NCBI RefSeq assembly: GCF_000820305.1
Contig: NZ_CDBH01000061.1
Location: 68,797 to 132,796 of the forward strand
DNA length: 64,000 bases
Direction: 5' to 3'
From: Aeromonas dhakensis
Lineage (GTDB): Bacteria; Pseudomonadota; Gammaproteobacteria; Enterobacterales; Aeromonadaceae
In this document: in pieces, positions 1 to 10,336 of the stretch
Position numbering within the stretch: position 1 is the stretch's first letter
Layout of the letters: every line of letters begins with the position of its first letter
The notes under the pieces: model-generated
What the model was told of the DNA's origin: nothing
The model's input: only the letters and a program-made list of their open reading frames with translations
Database searches by the model: none
Translations under genes and position numbers: made by a program

Positions 1-2373
1 CCAGATCTCGTCGGCAGTGAAGCTCATGATGGGCGCCATCCAGCGCACCATGGCCTCGGCGATGTGATAGAGGGCGGTCTGGCAGGAGCGACGGGCCAGG
101 CTGTCAGCCTTGGCGGTGTACTGACGATCCTTGATGACGTCCAGATAGAAGGAGCCCATCTCGATGGAGCAGAACTGCATCAGCTTCTGGGTCACACCGT
201 GGAAGTTGTACTCGTCGAACGCCGCCACGATCTCGGCCTGTACCGCTTTGGCACGGCCCACCGCCCAGCGATCCACCACCACCATGTCGGCCGGTGCCAC
301 CATGTCGGTCGCCGGATTGAAGCCGTTCAGGTTGGCCAGCAGGAAGCGGGCGGTGTTGCGGATACGGCGATAGGCGTCGGCGGAGCGCTTGAGGATCTCG
401 TCGGAAACGGTCATCTCGCCGGTGTAGTCGGTGCTGGCAACCCACAGACGCAGGATGTCGGCACCCAGCTTGTTCATCACGTCCTGCGGGCTCACCACGT
501 TGCCGATGGACTTGGACATCTTGCGGCCCTGACCGTCCACGGTGAAGCCATGAGTCAGCACCTGGTTGTAGGGGGCCTTGTCCTTCATGGCGACGCCGAT
601 CATCAGGGAGGACATGAACCAGCCGCGGTGCTGGTCAGAGCCTTCCAGATACATGTCGGCCGGCTTGCCGTTGAACTCGGGACGGGCATCGACCACAGAG
701 GCGTGGGTAGAGCCGGAGTCAAACCAGACGTCCAGGGTATCGGGCACCTTCTCGTAGTTGTCGGCGTCCGCGCCCAGCAGCTCGGCCTTGTCCAGATCCC
801 ACCAGGCCTGGATACCGGACTGCTCGACCCGCTTGGCCACCTCTTCCATCAGACGCACGGAATCCGGGTGCAGCGCCTGGGTATCCTTGTGGACGAACAG
901 GGAGATGGGCACGCCCCAGGTACGCTGACGGGAGATACACCAGTCAGGACGGTTCTCGACCATCGCCTGAATGCGGTTTTTACCCCAGGCAGGCACCCAG
1001 CCGCTCTGACCATGCTGGGCAATGCCCTCTTTCTCGATGCGCTCGATCTCTTCCAGGGCACGCTGCCGAAGACCCTTCTGCTCCATGCTGATGAACCACT
1101 GGGGGGTGGCACGGAAGATGATCGGGGTCTTGTGACGCCAGCAGTGCGGGTAGGAGTGGTTGAACACCTTGTGATGCAGCAGGGCGCCACGCTCGGTCAG
1201 CACCTCGACCACGGCCGCATTGGCCTTGAACACGTGCTGGCCGGCAAACAGTTCGGTATCCGGCAGATAGACGCCGTTGCTGCCAACCGGGTTGGCCACT
1301 TCCAGACCGTACTTCTGACCGACCACGAAGTCTTCCTGACCGTGACCAGGAGCGGTGTGCACCGCGCCGGTACCGGCGTCCAGGGTGACGTGATCACCCA
1401 GTACCACAGGCACGTCGAAGCTGTAGAAGGGGTGGTTGAAGCGCAGCTGCTCGAGCGCCGCGCCCTTGGCGTAGCCCAGGTTGTGGAAGTGCTCGATGCC
1501 GGCGCGATCCATCACGTCCTTCACCAGCTCGGCGGCCAGGATCAGACGCTCGGGATTGTCACCCTCGACCTGCACCAACGCATAGTCGAGATCGGCGTGC
1601 ATGGCGATGGCGCGGTTGGCCGGCAGGGTCCACGGGGTGGTGGTCCAGATCACGGCAGAGAGGGGCCCCTTGCCGGTGTGGCCTTCGGCGCAGTCAAACT
1701 TGGCGGCAACGGCAGCCTCGTCGACGGCCTTGAAGCGCACGTCGATGGAGGGGGAGTTCTTGTCGTAGTACTCCACCTCGGCTTCAGCCAGCGCGGAGCC
1801 GCAATCGGTACACCAGTGCACCGGCTTGGAGCCTTTGTGCAGGTGGCCGTTTTCAACGATCTTGGCCATGGAGCGGATGATGTTGGCTTCGGTGCCAAAA
1901 TCCATGGTCAGGTAGGGGTGTTCCCAGTCACCCAGCACGCCCAGACGGATGAAGTCGGTCTTCTGCGCTTCGATCTGGGTCTTGGCGTATTTGCGGCACT
2001 CGGCGCGGAATTCGGCGGAGGAAACCTTCTCACCCGGCTTGCCGACCATGCCTTCCACTTTCAGCTCGATGGGCAGACCGTGGCAATCCCAGCCCGGCAC
2101 GTAGGGGGAGTCGAAGCCGGAGAGGCCCTTGGACTTGATGATGATGTCTTTGAGGATCTTGTTGACCGAGTGACCGATGTGAATGCTGCCGTTCGCATAG
2201 GGGGGGCCATCGTGCAGAATGAACGAAGGCTTGCCCGCTTTGGCGCGGCGAATGGCGCCGTAAAGATCCTGATCGTACCAACGTTTCAGCATGTTGGGTT
2301 CGCGCTTGGCCAGATCGCCACGCATCGGAAACTCGGTTTCCGGAAGATTCAGGGTGTGTTTATAGTCGCTCAT
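1..2373 (-). CDS. ileS: Isoleucyl-tRNA synthetase, 3' end outside the window
   Basis: Class I aminoacyl-tRNA synthetase that charges tRNA-Ile with isoleucine and edits valine in the cytoplasm. Reading from the ATG at 2373 gives an open frame of 791 codons to the window edge, about 84 percent of the roughly 940-residue family length. The HIGH block ([12 protein letters not shown]) lies near residues 58-69 and KMSKS starts at about residue 618. The [14 protein letters not shown] stretch belongs to the editing insertion. The start codon overlaps the ribF stop by one base (TGATG), so the two genes are probably coupled in translation. The missing part is the anticodon-binding and zinc C-terminus. 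Confidence 0.97.
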   Translation of the reverse strand, partial: MSDYKHTLNLPETEFPMRGDLAKREPNMLKRWYDQDLYGAIRRAKAGKPSFILHDGPPYANGSIHIGHSVNKILKDIIIKSKGLSGFDSPYVPGWDCHGLPIELKVEGMVGKPGEKVSSAEFRAECRKYAKTQIEAQKTDFIRLGVLGDWEHPYLTMDFGTEANIIRSMAKIVENGHLHKGSKPVHWCTDCGSALAEAEVEYYDKNSPSIDVRFKAVDEAAVAAKFDCAEGHTGKGPLSAVIWTTTPWTLPANRAIAMHADLDYALVQVEGDNPERLILAAELVKDVMDRAGIEHFHNLGYAKGAALEQLRFNHPFYSFDVPVVLGDHVTLDAGTGAVHTAPGHGQEDFVVGQKYGLEVANPVGSNGVYLPDTELFAGQHVFKANAAVVEVLTERGALLHHKVFNHSYPHCWRHKTPIIFRATPQWFISMEQKGLRQRALEEIERIEKEGIAQHGQSGWVPAWGKNRIQAMVENRPDWCISRQRTWGVPISLFVHKDTQALHPDSVRLMEEVAKRVEQSGIQAWWDLDKAELLGADADNYEKVPDTLDVWFDSGSTHASVVDARPEFNGKPADMYLEGSDQHRGWFMSSLMIGVAMKDKAPYNQVLTHGFTVDGQGRKMSKSIGNVVSPQDVMNKLGADILRLWVASTDYTGEMTVSDEILKRSADAYRRIRNTARFLLANLNGFNPATDMVAPADMVVVDRWAVGRAKAVQAEIVAAFDEYNFHGVTQKLMQFCSIEMGSFYLDVIKDRQYTAKADSLARRSCQTALYHIAEAMVRWMAPIMSFTADEIW

Positions 2374-3347
2374 CAGTCCTGGGTTCCCTTCTTTTCTAAA
2401 AGAGTGCTGGGTAAATGAAATTGTGGCAGCCCGAACCAGGCTCGGGCCGCCAGGGCATCTCGTTCGATCTGCTCTTTCAAGGCGGTGAAAGAGGCAAACT
2501 TCTGCTCTTCGCGCAGCTTGTGGCGAAGCAGCACCTTGACCTGTTGACCATAAAGGTCGCCAGAAAAATCAAATAGATGTACTTCCAATCTGGCTTGTGT
2601 ACCGCTCAAGGTCGGCCGTACACCCACATTGGCGACACCGGGGAAGGTCTTGCCGGAACATATCACTTCCACCGCGAACACGCCACCGACCGGGATCACC
2701 TGACGCTTGAGGGCCAGATTGGCGGTGGGAAAACCTATGGTGCGGCCCAGCTTTTCACCGTGGGCCACCCGACCGCTGATGGTATAGGGACGGCCGAGCA
2801 TCAGCTCCACCTCCGCCATCCGGCCAGCCGCGAGGGCCTCGCGCACCAGCGTGCTGCTGACCCGCTGACGGGACAACTGGAAACTCTGGGTGCTGATCAC
2901 CTCGAAGCCGAAGCGCCGGCCGGCCTCCTCCAGCAGGTGGAAGTCCCCTTCCCGCCCCTTGCCGAAGCGAAAATCGTCGCCGACCACCAGATAGTGCACG
3001 CCGAGTTTCTCCACCAGCAGTTGCTCGATGAAGGTGTCCGCGGACTGCTCGGCAAAGCGGTGGTTGAAGCGCACGCAGAGCATGCGATCGATCTGCATCC
3101 CCTTGAGCGCCTCGTACTTTTCCCGCAGGCGGCTGAGGCGGGCCGGCGCCGCGGCCCCGGCAAACAGCTCCAGTGGCTGCGGCTCGAACAGCATGACGCA
3201 GGCCGGCAGGCCGAGCTGGGCGGCCTTTTCCTGCAAGCGAGCCAGCACGGCATGATGACCCTGATGGACCCCATCAAAGTTGCCAATGGTCAATACACAC
3301 CCCCGGTGACGGGGCTTGATATTGTGAATACCGCGGATAAGCTCCAT
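2373..3347 (-). CDS. ribF: Bifunctional riboflavin kinase / FAD synthetase
   Basis: Phosphorylates riboflavin to FMN and adenylylates FMN to FAD. The 324-residue protein has the N-terminal nucleotidyltransferase part ([16 protein letters not shown] near residues 20-35, [14 protein letters not shown] near 123) and the C-terminal flavokinase part ([11 protein letters not shown] near 205). Length is typical of the bifunctional family. It lies between murJ and ileS on the same strand, the usual gammaproteobacterial order, and overlaps ileS by one base. The antisense frame is also open but has no recognisable family features. Confidence 0.97.
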   Translation of the reverse strand: MELIRGIHNIKPRHRGCVLTIGNFDGVHQGHHAVLARLQEKAAQLGLPACVMLFEPQPLELFAGAAAPARLSRLREKYEALKGMQIDRMLCVRFNHRFAEQSADTFIEQLLVEKLGVHYLVVGDDFRFGKGREGDFHLLEEAGRRFGFEVISTQSFQLSRQRVSSTLVREALAAGRMAEVELMLGRPYTISGRVAHGEKLGRTIGFPTANLALKRQVIPVGGVFAVEVICSGKTFPGVANVGVRPTLSGTQARLEVHLFDFSGDLYGQQVKVLLRHKLREEQKFASFTALKEQIERDALAARAWFGLPQFHLPSTLLEKKGTQD

Positions 3348-3489
3348 CAGTGCCTTGTGCTTTGCTGCTATGAAAATCGCCGGATTATATATCAGGCGGC
3401 ACGCCGGGTCAGCCCTGTTGCTGACCCGATTTCAGCTGCTCCGCCCCGACAACAGGTTCAGGCGGGGCTATCTCGCCACAGGGGCTGAC

Positions 3490-5055
3490 TCAGTCGTCCC
3501 GCCCCGCTCTCAGATCTCTTGGCCGGATCCCAAGCGCCAGCAGGACACCGGCATAGATGGCGCCCCCCACGACCAGCAGCATGGCCAGCTGCATGGTCGC
3601 CTTGCTCATGTGCCAGGCGCCCCACTGGGCCAGATCCGGAGAGAGGTACAAGAGCACTCCCCCCATCAGCAGGCTGGCGGTCAGCAGTTTGAGACAGAAT
3701 ACCCCGGTGTGACGGGACGGGCGGTAGACGCTCTGCTGATGGAGCCCCCTGAATAGCAAAGCCGCGTTCAGCGTGCCCGAGCAGGCGGTCGAGAGGGCCA
3801 GCCCCACGTACCCGAGCGGATAGATGAAGAGCAGGTTGCAGACCATGTTGGCCGCCATCGAGATCATCCCGATCCTTACCGGCGTGCGGGTATCCTGGCG
3901 GGCGTAGTAGCCCGGTGCCAGCACCTTGATCAGCATCAGCGACAGCAAACCTGTGGTCGATGCCAGCAAACTGGCGCTCGACATACTCACTTCGTGCAGA
4001 CCGAACTCGCCACGCATGAACAGTACCCGCAGGATGGGCTCGCGCAGCACGGCGATGCCCACCATGGCCGGCAGGCCGAGCAGCATCACCATCCGCACCC
4101 CCCAGTCCATGGTACGGGAGAAGTCGGCCGGGTCGGCATCCACGTGCTTCTTGGCCAGCGCCGGCAGAATGACGGTGCTGATGGCGACGCCGAACATGCC
4201 GAGCGGGAACTCCAGCAGCCGATCCGAGTAATAGAGGTAGCTGATGGCACCGGTCGCCAGGAAGGAGGCAAGCATGGTGTTGACCAGCAGGTTGATCTGG
4301 CTGACCGAGACCCCGAACAGGGCCGGGATCATCAGGGTGCGGATCTTCACCACACCCGGGTGGTGCCAACCCCACTTGGGCCACACCAGCATGTTGAGCT
4401 GGCGCAGGAAGGGGAACTGGAACAGGAACTGCACCAGACCACCGAGGAAGACACCGATGGCCAGCGCCAGCTCGGGATTGTCGAGCCAGGGGGAAATCCA
4501 CCAGGCGGCGGCAATCATGGTGATGTTGAGGAAGATGGGGGTAAAGGAGGAAACCCCGAAGCGGCCGAAGGTGTTGAGAATGGCCCCCGCCATGGCGGTG
4601 AAGGTGATGAACCAGAGGTAGGGGAAGGTGATCTTGAGCATCAGGCTCGCCATCTCGAACTTCTCGGCCGCCGGCCCGCCGTGCAGCCAGTCCCAGAACC
4701 AGCCCCAGCCAAACAGGGCGGTCAGCACGCCTGACCCCAGCACCCCGAGCAGGGTGACCACGGTAACGATCCCCCCCAGGGTGCCCGCCACCGCAGCCAG
4801 CAGCTCGCGCACTTCGCTCTCGTCACCCTTTTTCTTGTACTCCGTCATCACGGGAACAAAGGCCTGGTTGAAGGCACCTTCGGCGAACAGCCGGCGCAGA
4901 AAGTTGGGAATGCGGTTGGCAAAGAAGAAGACGTCTGCGGCCACCCCGGCGCCAAGCAGATTGGCGATGACCACATCGCGAACCAAGCCCATCACGCGGG
5001 ACGCCAACGTCATTCCGGACACTATCATGCCGGATTTGATCAATTTCTTACTCAA
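3490..5055 (-). CDS. murJ: Lipid II flippase MurJ (MviN family)
   Basis: Polytopic inner-membrane protein of 521 residues that moves lipid II across the membrane for peptidoglycan synthesis. The N-terminus MSKKLIKSGMIVSGMTLASRVMGLVRD is typical, followed by the arginine-rich NRIPNFLRRLFAEGAFNQAFVPV block near residues 47-70 and about fourteen hydrophobic segments. It is transcribed with ribF and ileS and away from rpsT, as in E. coli and its relatives. A 141-base gap with no obvious terminator separates it from ribF, so co-transcription is possible. Confidence 0.96.
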   Translation of the reverse strand: MSKKLIKSGMIVSGMTLASRVMGLVRDVVIANLLGAGVAADVFFFANRIPNFLRRLFAEGAFNQAFVPVMTEYKKKGDESEVRELLAAVAGTLGGIVTVVTLLGVLGSGVLTALFGWGWFWDWLHGGPAAEKFEMASLMLKITFPYLWFITFTAMAGAILNTFGRFGVSSFTPIFLNITMIAAAWWISPWLDNPELALAIGVFLGGLVQFLFQFPFLRQLNMLVWPKWGWHHPGVVKIRTLMIPALFGVSVSQINLLVNTMLASFLATGAISYLYYSDRLLEFPLGMFGVAISTVILPALAKKHVDADPADFSRTMDWGVRMVMLLGLPAMVGIAVLREPILRVLFMRGEFGLHEVSMSSASLLASTTGLLSLMLIKVLAPGYYARQDTRTPVRIGMISMAANMVCNLLFIYPLGYVGLALSTACSGTLNAALLFRGLHQQSVYRPSRHTGVFCLKLLTASLLMGGVLLYLSPDLAQWGAWHMSKATMQLAMLLVVGGAIYAGVLLALGIRPRDLRAGRDD

Positions 5056-5169
5056 GACGAGGCCTCTGGAACTGTCGGAATGAAAAGAATGCTGATAGAA
5101 TCGGCCGACAGTTTAACCGTCTCCCACCTGACACACCACCGGGGGGCGGTGTTTATTTGCACAAATCAT

Positions 5170-5198
5170 TTGACAATATGTGGTTGAGAAGGCATATT
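5170..5198 (+). promoter_or_regulatory. Candidate sigma-70 promoter of rpsT
   Basis: A perfect -35 hexamer TTGACA (5170-5175) and a -10-like CATATT (5193-5198) are 17 bases apart, about 50 bases before the rpsT start. The position fits a strong ribosomal protein promoter. It was found by eye only. Confidence 0.6.
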
Positions 5199-5246
5199 TC
5201 CGGGCCTTTTCAATACACTCGCTAAGACAGTTTTAGGAGTTTTACC

Positions 5247-5510
5247 TTGGCTAACATCAAATCTGCTAAGAAGCGCGCTCTTCAGTCAGAGAAACGTCGT
5301 CAGCACAACGCCAGCCGTCGTTCCATGACCCGTACCTACCTGAAGAAAGTCATCGCTGCCATCGCCTCTGGCGACAAGGCTGCTGCGACTGCCGCTTTCG
5401 CTGTTGCTCAGCCGATCATGGATCGTATGGCGACCAAAGGCCTGATCCACAAGAACAAAGCTGCTCGTCACAAGAGCCGCCTGTCTGCCCAGATCAAAGC
5501 TATGGCTTAA
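5247..5510 (+). CDS. rpsT: 30S ribosomal protein S20
   Basis: Small basic 16S rRNA-binding protein of the 30S subunit, 87 residues, beginning [18 protein letters not shown]. The start codon is TTG at 5247, with AGGAG at 5235-5239. A rare UUG start is also used by E. coli rpsT, where it belongs to autogenous control by S20, so the same control is likely here. The gene is monocistronic and ends at a strong hairpin terminator. It is divergent from murJ. Confidence 0.98.
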   Translation: MANIKSAKKRALQSEKRRQHNASRRSMTRTYLKKVIAAIASGDKAAATAAFAVAQPIMDRMATKGLIHKNKAARHKSRLSAQIKAMA

Positions 5511-5532
5511 TCAGCGTCTGCTGATAAAGCTG

Positions 5533-5561
5533 AAAAAACCGGCCTTTGTGCCGGTTTTTTA
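5533..5561. terminator. Bidirectional rho-independent terminator, rpsT / arsR
   Basis: The stem ACCGGC/GCCGGT with a CTTTGT loop is flanked by an A run on the left and TTTTTT on the right. It can therefore end rpsT from one side and the ArsR gene from the other. Its right arm reaches into the stop codon of the ArsR gene. Confidence 0.85.
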
Positions 5562-5861
5562 TTTCTGTTCGCTGCAGTACAACTTGTGCAGCAACCCTAT
5601 CATCTCGCGCACCTCGTAGCTGCGCAGCGAATAGTAGACCGTCTGGGCCTCCTTGCGCGTCTCCACCAGTTCATCCCGCCGCAGCACGGCCAGGTGTTGT
5701 GACAACGCCGACTGACTCAGACCAAGCCGCTCGTTGAGCTCCCCCACCGACAGCTCCCGCTCCAGCAGCTGACACAGGATAAACAGCCGCCGTTCATTGG
5801 CCAGCGCCTTGAGCAGTGCCACCGCCCGGCTCGCATTGGCCTCCATCTCTTCCAGTTGCAT
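5559..5861 (-). CDS. ArsR-family winged-helix transcriptional regulator
   Basis: A 100-residue DNA-binding protein from the ATG at 5861. I chose this start because GAGGG lies just before it. An in-frame start eight codons upstream is possible. The helix-turn-helix reads LSVGELNERLGLSQSALSQHLAVLRRDELVETRKEAQTVYYSL, a canonical ArsR/SmtB fold with the recognition helix SQSALSQHLAVLR. The only cysteines are in ILCQLL and LYCSEQK, so a classical ArsR or SmtB metal site is not evident. A thiol or sulfur switch of the BigR/YgaV type would need comparison. It stands alone, converging on rpsT. The target is unknown. Confidence 0.85.
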   Translation of the reverse strand: MQLEEMEANASRAVALLKALANERRLFILCQLLERELSVGELNERLGLSQSALSQHLAVLRRDELVETRKEAQTVYYSLRSYEVREMIGLLHKLYCSEQK

Positions 5862-5910
5862 CTCATTCCCTCTCGTTCGAGGCAAGAATCATACTCTGTG
5901 GCCCGTCAAT

Positions 5911-6843
5911 TTAAAATGACAGGGTTGCCGGTTGAATCATGGCAAAGTCCTCCTGGCCGGCAAACAGGAAGGAGAAATCACTCTCGCACACCCGTTTTAC
6001 CGCCGGGTGCTGGATCATCCGCTCGGCAAAGATGACGTAGTACTCCTCCATCAGATCTTGGGTCTCGCCCAGCAGCATCACTCCCTCCCCTTCCAGGATC
6101 TCCTCCCGGTAGATGGTGGGTGCCATGAAGATGCCCTGGTTGAAGAAGCCGAACGCCTTCATCAGGGCCGCATCGTCAAACTCGCCGAGAATGCTGGGGG
6201 AGACCCCCTGCTGCTCGAACCACTGGGTCAGCTGGCGACCCATGGCAGTGCGCCGGCCCGGGATCAGCAGCTTGCGCTCCTCCAGACAGGCGGGAAACGG
6301 CAGCGATGGCAGCGGCGCCTTGCAGAAGAAGCTGACCCCGCAACCACCGAGTCGCTTGGAGAGCAGGCCGGCGTGCTGGCTGGAGTCCACCGGGCAGTCG
6401 GAGAGGATCATGTCGAGCTTGTGTTCGCTCAGCTGCTCCAGCAACAGCTCGTGGGTCGATTCGAAGCAGCGCAGGTGGATGGAGCCATCATTGGGGATGA
6501 CGGAGAGCAGCACCCGGCTGGCGAGGCGTTTGGAGAGGGCGTCGGCGATGCCGACGTCGAACAGGATCTGGCTCTCCTTGCGGTAGTTGACGATATCCAG
6601 CATCTCGTAGGAGAGGCTGAACATCTTGTCGGCATAGCGGAATACCAGCTGGCCCAGCTCGGTCGCCTCCAGGGAGCGCCCCTTTCTTATCAGCAATTTG
6701 CCGCCAAGGCGCTGCTCCAGCAGCTTGATCTGGCCGGTGACGGTCTGCGGGGTCAAAAAGAGGGCTTCCGCCGCTTGCGTGACGGAGCCCTTCTTCTGGG
6801 TCATCCAAAAATAATAGAGATGATTGTAGTTAAGGTGTGACAT
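5911..6843 (-). CDS. nhaR: LysR-type activator of the sodium/proton antiporter
   Basis: A 310-residue LysR regulator that closely resembles E. coli Nha[22 protein letters not shown] at the start, then [49 protein letters not shown] and [15 protein letters not shown]. NhaR senses sodium and activates nhaA. The ATG at 6843 fits the family start, and the open frame upstream of it is out of family. The start lies 14 bases inside the end of the small secreted-protein gene, so nhaA, that gene and nhaR form one overlapping transcription unit. Confidence 0.93.
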   Translation of the reverse strand: MSHLNYNHLYYFWMTQKKGSVTQAAEALFLTPQTVTGQIKLLEQRLGGKLLIRKGRSLEATELGQLVFRYADKMFSLSYEMLDIVNYRKESQILFDVGIADALSKRLASRVLLSVIPNDGSIHLRCFESTHELLLEQLSEHKLDMILSDCPVDSSQHAGLLSKRLGGCGVSFFCKAPLPSLPFPACLEERKLLIPGRRTAMGRQLTQWFEQQGVSPSILGEFDDAALMKAFGFFNQGIFMAPTIYREEILEGEGVMLLGETQDLMEEYYVIFAERMIQHPAVKRVCESDFSFLFAGQEDFAMIQPATLSF

Positions 6844-7237
6844 CCGATGGGGTTCCCGCCTGGCGCGGGCTCCGGTAGCAACTGAGTTCAGCCGCCAGAA
6901 TGTCATACATGTCGCTGATCGAGTCAACCTTGTTCGCGCCGAACTGCTCCTGCAGGTGGGCCTTGAGGCGGGCCGGATCCGGCATCCGTTCCCCGCAGTA
7001 GCGCTTGTTGGACTGCTTGACCCGCTCGCCGGCCCGGCTGCTCAGCGCCCGCTCGGCAAAGGTCTCGCCAAACTGCGCCTTGGCCTGTTTGTCCCCCAGC
7101 AGCAGGGCACTGTCGACCACGCCGCTGAGGTAGGCCGAGCAGCTGGCCGAGGCTGCATCCTGCTGGCAATCCTGCAGACTGCCGGCCCAGGCCGCCTGGC
7201 TCAGCGCCAGCATGGCCAACCATCCTACTCTTTTCAT
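6830..7237 (-). CDS. Secreted cysteine-containing protein between nhaA and nhaR, Rap1a/Tai-like
   Basis: A 135-residue protein starting [18 protein letters not shown], a clear Sec signal peptide cleaved near residue 18, so the product is periplasmic. The mature part has the pattern C(x)[15 protein letters not shown], then [16 protein letters not shown] and ELSCYR. This resembles the Rap1a/Tai immunity-protein fold (a central GVxDxxxL helix and a later YC.P segment), but it is a visual match only. The ATG overlaps the nhaA stop as ATGA, and its 3' end overlaps nhaR. A role in sodium or pH homeostasis is inferred only from this coupling. Alternatively it could be an envelope protein that hitch-hikes in the operon. 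Confidence 0.7.
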   Translation of the reverse strand: MKRVGWLAMLALSQAAWAGSLQDCQQDAASASCSAYLSGVVDSALLLGDKQAKAQFGETFAERALSSRAGERVKQSNKRYCGERMPDPARLKAHLQEQFGANKVDSISDMYDILAAELSCYRSPRQAGTPSDVTP

Positions 7238-8424
7238 AACCCCTCCGTGCTTTGATCGGCCTCCCGGTTCGGGAGCGCCATGCGCAGGGCGAGATAACCG
7301 ACGATCGCCGCCAGGGTGGATCCCACCAGGATCCCGAGGCGAGAGTAGCTGCCGTAATCCAATCCGCCGTGCTCGAAGGCCAGCGAGGCGATGAACATCG
7401 ACATGGTAAAGCCGATGCCGCACAGAATGCTGACCGCAAAGATCTGCCTGAAGTTGACCCCGGGTGGCAGTTGGGCAATGCCCAGCTTGACCGACAGCCA
7501 GCTGATGGTGAACACCCCGAGCGGCTTGCCGATGAACAGCCCCAGCATGATGCCCATGGGCACCGGGCTCAGCAGGGAGGAGAGACCTATCCCCTCCAGC
7601 GACACCCCGGCATTGGCAAAGGCGAACAGCGGCAGGATCAGGTAGGCACTCCAGGGGTGCAGGGCATGCTCCAGATGCTTGAGTGGCGACTCATAACGCT
7701 TGCCGTTGAGCGGGATCATGAAGCCCACCACCACGCCGGCCAGGGTCGCATGGACGCCCGACTTCAGCACCGCCACCCAGAGCACCAGCCCGACCAGCAT
7801 GTAGAGGCTGATCCGATCCTCGCCGCGGCGATTCATCCACAGCAGGGTCAGGGTCGCCAGGATGCCGATCGCCAGCGCCGTCAGCGACAGCTGCTGGGTA
7901 TAGAACAGGGCGATGATGATGATGACCCCCAGGTCATCCATGATGGCCAGCGCCAGCAGAAACACCTTGAGGCTGACCGGCACCCGCTTGCCGAGCAGCG
8001 CCATCACCCCGAGAGCAAAGGCGATGTCGGTAGCGGCGGGAATGGCCCAGCCGGCACGCGCCACTTCGTCCGAGTAGTTGAAGAAGGCATAGATCAGGGC
8101 CGGCGCCAGCATGCCACCCACCGCCGCGATGGCCGGGAAGGTGGCCTGCACCCGGGAAGAAAGCGCCCCTTCCAGCATCTCGCGCTTCACCTCGAGGCCG
8201 ACCAACAGGAAGAAGACCGCCATGAAGCCGTCGTTGATCCAGAGCAGCAGCGGCTTGTTGATGTCGAGGGCGGCAATGCGCACCTGTACCTGGGTATCGA
8301 GGAAAGCCTGATAGCTGCCAGCCAGGCCGCTGTTGGCCAGGATCATGGCCAGCATGGCTGCCATGATCAGAATTATTCCGGAGGCGGCCTCCAGTTTGAG
8401 GAACTTTTTGATTACGTCGCTCAT
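7234..8424 (-). CDS. nhaA: Na+/H+ antiporter NhaA
   Basis: A 396-residue inner-membrane antiporter that expels sodium in exchange for two protons. From the ATG at 8424 the key aspartates fall at D133 and D163-D164 (ALAIMDDLG), the same numbers as in E. coli NhaA. Other family blocks are [39 protein letters not shown] and [17 protein letters not shown]. An in-frame TTG seventeen codons upstream is less likely. It is first of three overlapping genes ending with its regulator nhaR. No strong ribosome-binding site precedes the ATG. Confidence 0.96.
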   Translation of the reverse strand: MSDVIKKFLKLEAASGIILIMAAMLAMILANSGLAGSYQAFLDTQVQVRIAALDINKPLLLWINDGFMAVFFLLVGLEVKREMLEGALSSRVQATFPAIAAVGGMLAPALIYAFFNYSDEVARAGWAIPAATDIAFALGVMALLGKRVPVSLKVFLLALAIMDDLGVIIIIALFYTQQLSLTALAIGILATLTLLWMNRRGEDRISLYMLVGLVLWVAVLKSGVHATLAGVVVGFMIPLNGKRYESPLKHLEHALHPWSAYLILPLFAFANAGVSLEGIGLSSLLSPVPMGIMLGLFIGKPLGVFTISWLSVKLGIAQLPPGVNFRQIFAVSILCGIGFTMSMFIASLAFEHGGLDYGSYSRLGILVGSTLAAIVGYLALRMALPNREADQSTEGL

Positions 8425-8620
8425 GGTTAAAATATCCACAGTCTTACTTTGATTTGAGTCTATATCCGATAACAATCCGTGAAAAATCGTTTCTTACTGC
8501 GAAATACAACGAAAAAACCGAAGGCAAAATCAAACATGCCTGCTATAAGCAGGTTTTTTCTCGGGCAGATATCACTCGAAACTCCCCCATAAGAATGAAT
8601 ATTCTGTGGTTTTTATGCAT

Positions 8621-8646
8621 AAAAAAGGCGCCTCATGGGCGCCTTT
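8621..8646 (-). terminator. thyA terminator
   Basis: On the minus strand the GGCGCC stem with an ATGA-type loop is followed by TTTTTT, directly after the thyA stop. Confidence 0.85.
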
Positions 8647-8650
8647 CACA

Positions 8651-9445
8651 TCAGATGGCGACGGGCGCCTTGATGCCGGGATGGGGGTCGTAACCCTCGA
8701 TCTCGAAATCCTCGAACCGGTAGTCGAAGATGGAGTCCGGCTTGCGTTTGATCAGCAGGGTCGGCAGCGGGCGCGGCTCGCGGGAGAGCTGCAGCGCGGT
8801 CTGCTCCATGTGGTTGGAGTAGAGGTGCACGTCACCACCGGTCCAGACGAAGTCCCCCACCTCCAGGTCGCACTGCTGGGCCATCATGTGGGTCAGCAAA
8901 GCATAGCTGGCGATGTTGAATGGCAGGCCGAGGAAGACGTCACAGCTGCGCTGATAGAGCTGGCAGGAGAGTTTGCCGTCCGCCACGTAGAACTGGAAAA
9001 AGGCGTGGCAGGGGGCCAGCGCCATCTTGTCCAGCTCGCCCACGTTCCAGGCAGAGACGATGATGCGACGGGAATCCGGGTTGTGCTTGATGTCGTCCAC
9101 CGCCTTCTGGATCTGGTCGATAACAGACCCATCAGCCGCCGGCCAGGAGCGCCACTGGGCGCCGTAGACCGGGCCAAGATCGCCGTTCTCGTCGGCCCAC
9201 TCGTCCCAGATACTGACACCATTTTCTTTCAGATAGGCGGTATTGGTGTCGCCGTTGAGGAACCAGAGCAGCTCGTGAATGATGGAGCGCAGGTGGCACT
9301 TCTTGGTGGTCACCAGCGGGAAACCTTCGGCCAGGTTGAAGCGCATCTGATGGCCGAACAGGGAGACGGTGCCGGTGCCGGTACGGTCGGACTTGACGGT
9401 CCCCTCATCCAGGATCTTCTGCATCAGGTCGAGATAGGCTCTCAT
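8651..9445 (-). CDS. thyA: Thymidylate synthase
   Basis: Makes dTMP from dUMP with methylene-tetrahydrofolate. The 264-residue length matches E. coli ThyA. Visible blocks are [15 protein letters not shown], the [12 protein letters not shown] active-site segment with the catalytic cysteine, and [19 protein letters not shown]. The start overlaps the lgt stop by four bases (ATGA). The lgt-thyA order is conserved in enterics and relatives. The phosphotransferase gene ptsP and the RNA pyrophosphohydrolase gene rppH lie upstream on the same strand. Confidence 0.98.
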   Translation of the reverse strand: MRAYLDLMQKILDEGTVKSDRTGTGTVSLFGHQMRFNLAEGFPLVTTKKCHLRSIIHELLWFLNGDTNTAYLKENGVSIWDEWADENGDLGPVYGAQWRSWPAADGSVIDQIQKAVDDIKHNPDSRRIIVSAWNVGELDKMALAPCHAFFQFYVADGKLSCQLYQRSCDVFLGLPFNIASYALLTHMMAQQCDLEVGDFVWTGGDVHLYSNHMEQTALQLSREPRPLPTLLIKRKPDSIFDYRFEDFEIEGYDPHPGIKAPVAI

Positions 9446-10269
9446 TGTTTTGCCTCCTTCACGGCGTTGCCGAACAACTGCGGGCGCTTGTAGGCGGCCC
9501 AGATCATCAGGGCACCGATGAGGATCATCGGAGTAGAGAGGATCTGGCCCATGCTGATCTCGTTGAAGTAGAGCCCCAGCTGGCTGTCAGGCTGGCGTAC
9601 GAACTCCACCAGGAAGCGGAACAGGCCGTAGAACAGCAGGAACATGCCGGAGATGGCGCCGCGCGGCGGGTTCTTGCGCCAGAACAGGTTGAGGATGATG
9701 AACAGTACCACCCCTTCCAGGGCGAACTGGTAGAGCTGGGAGGGGTGGCGCGGCTCGGGGCCCGCCTCCGGGAAGATGATGGCCCAAGGCACATCGGTGA
9801 CCCGACCCCACAGCTCGCCGTTGAGGAAGTTGCCGATGCGGCCGACGCCGAGGCCAAACGGAATGAGCGGTGCCACGAAATCGGCCACGGTAAAGAAGTG
9901 GCGCTTGGTCTTGTGGGCAAACCAGACCATGGCGGTGATGACCCCGATCAGGCCGCCGTGGAACGACATGCCACCGGTCCAGATCTTGAACAGGTAGAGA
10001 GGATCGGCCAGGAACATGTCGAAGTTGTAGAACAGCACGTAACCGACCCGACCACCCAGGATCACCCCGAGGAAGCCGTAAAACAGCAGGTCGGACACCT
10101 CGTTGCGGGTCCAGCCGCTGTTCGGCGCATCGGCGCGACGCCCCGCCAGCCACATGGCAAAAGCGAAGCCAAACAGGTACATGAGACCATACCAGCGTAC
10201 CGATAGTGGTCCCAAACTGAATGCTACGGGATCAATCTGCGAGAAAACCCAATATCCATCGTGCTGCAT
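9442..10269 (-). CDS. lgt: Prolipoprotein diacylglyceryl transferase
   Basis: Inner-membrane enzyme that attaches diacylglycerol from phosphatidylglycerol to the lipobox cysteine of prolipoproteins. The 275-residue product has about seven membrane helices, the [11 protein letters not shown] block and the Lgt signature [14 protein letters not shown]. It overlaps thyA by four bases. One lipoprotein substrate in this window is the pullulanase near 58 kb. Confidence 0.97.
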   Translation of the reverse strand: MQHDGYWVFSQIDPVAFSLGPLSVRWYGLMYLFGFAFAMWLAGRRADAPNSGWTRNEVSDLLFYGFLGVILGGRVGYVLFYNFDMFLADPLYLFKIWTGGMSFHGGLIGVITAMVWFAHKTKRHFFTVADFVAPLIPFGLGVGRIGNFLNGELWGRVTDVPWAIIFPEAGPEPRHPSQLYQFALEGVVLFIILNLFWRKNPPRGAISGMFLLFYGLFRFLVEFVRQPDSQLGLYFNEISMGQILSTPMILIGALMIWAAYKRPQLFGNAVKEAKQ

Positions 10270-10336
10270 AAGCGGCCCCAGTCATAAGAAAAGCCGCATT
10301 TTCCGATCATTCGTCAGCAGGGACAAGGCATGATTA

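Noticed and set aside
64-2418. Long open frame of 784 codons on the plus strand
   Set aside because: It lies antisense to ileS, has low-complexity His/Gly/Val-rich composition and no recognisable domain. GC-rich codons with G or C in third position create such antisense frames.
9442-9445. Possible frameshift at the overlapping thyA/lgt and other ATGA junctions
   Set aside because: Both proteins are full length with normal ends; four-base overlaps are ordinary translational coupling.
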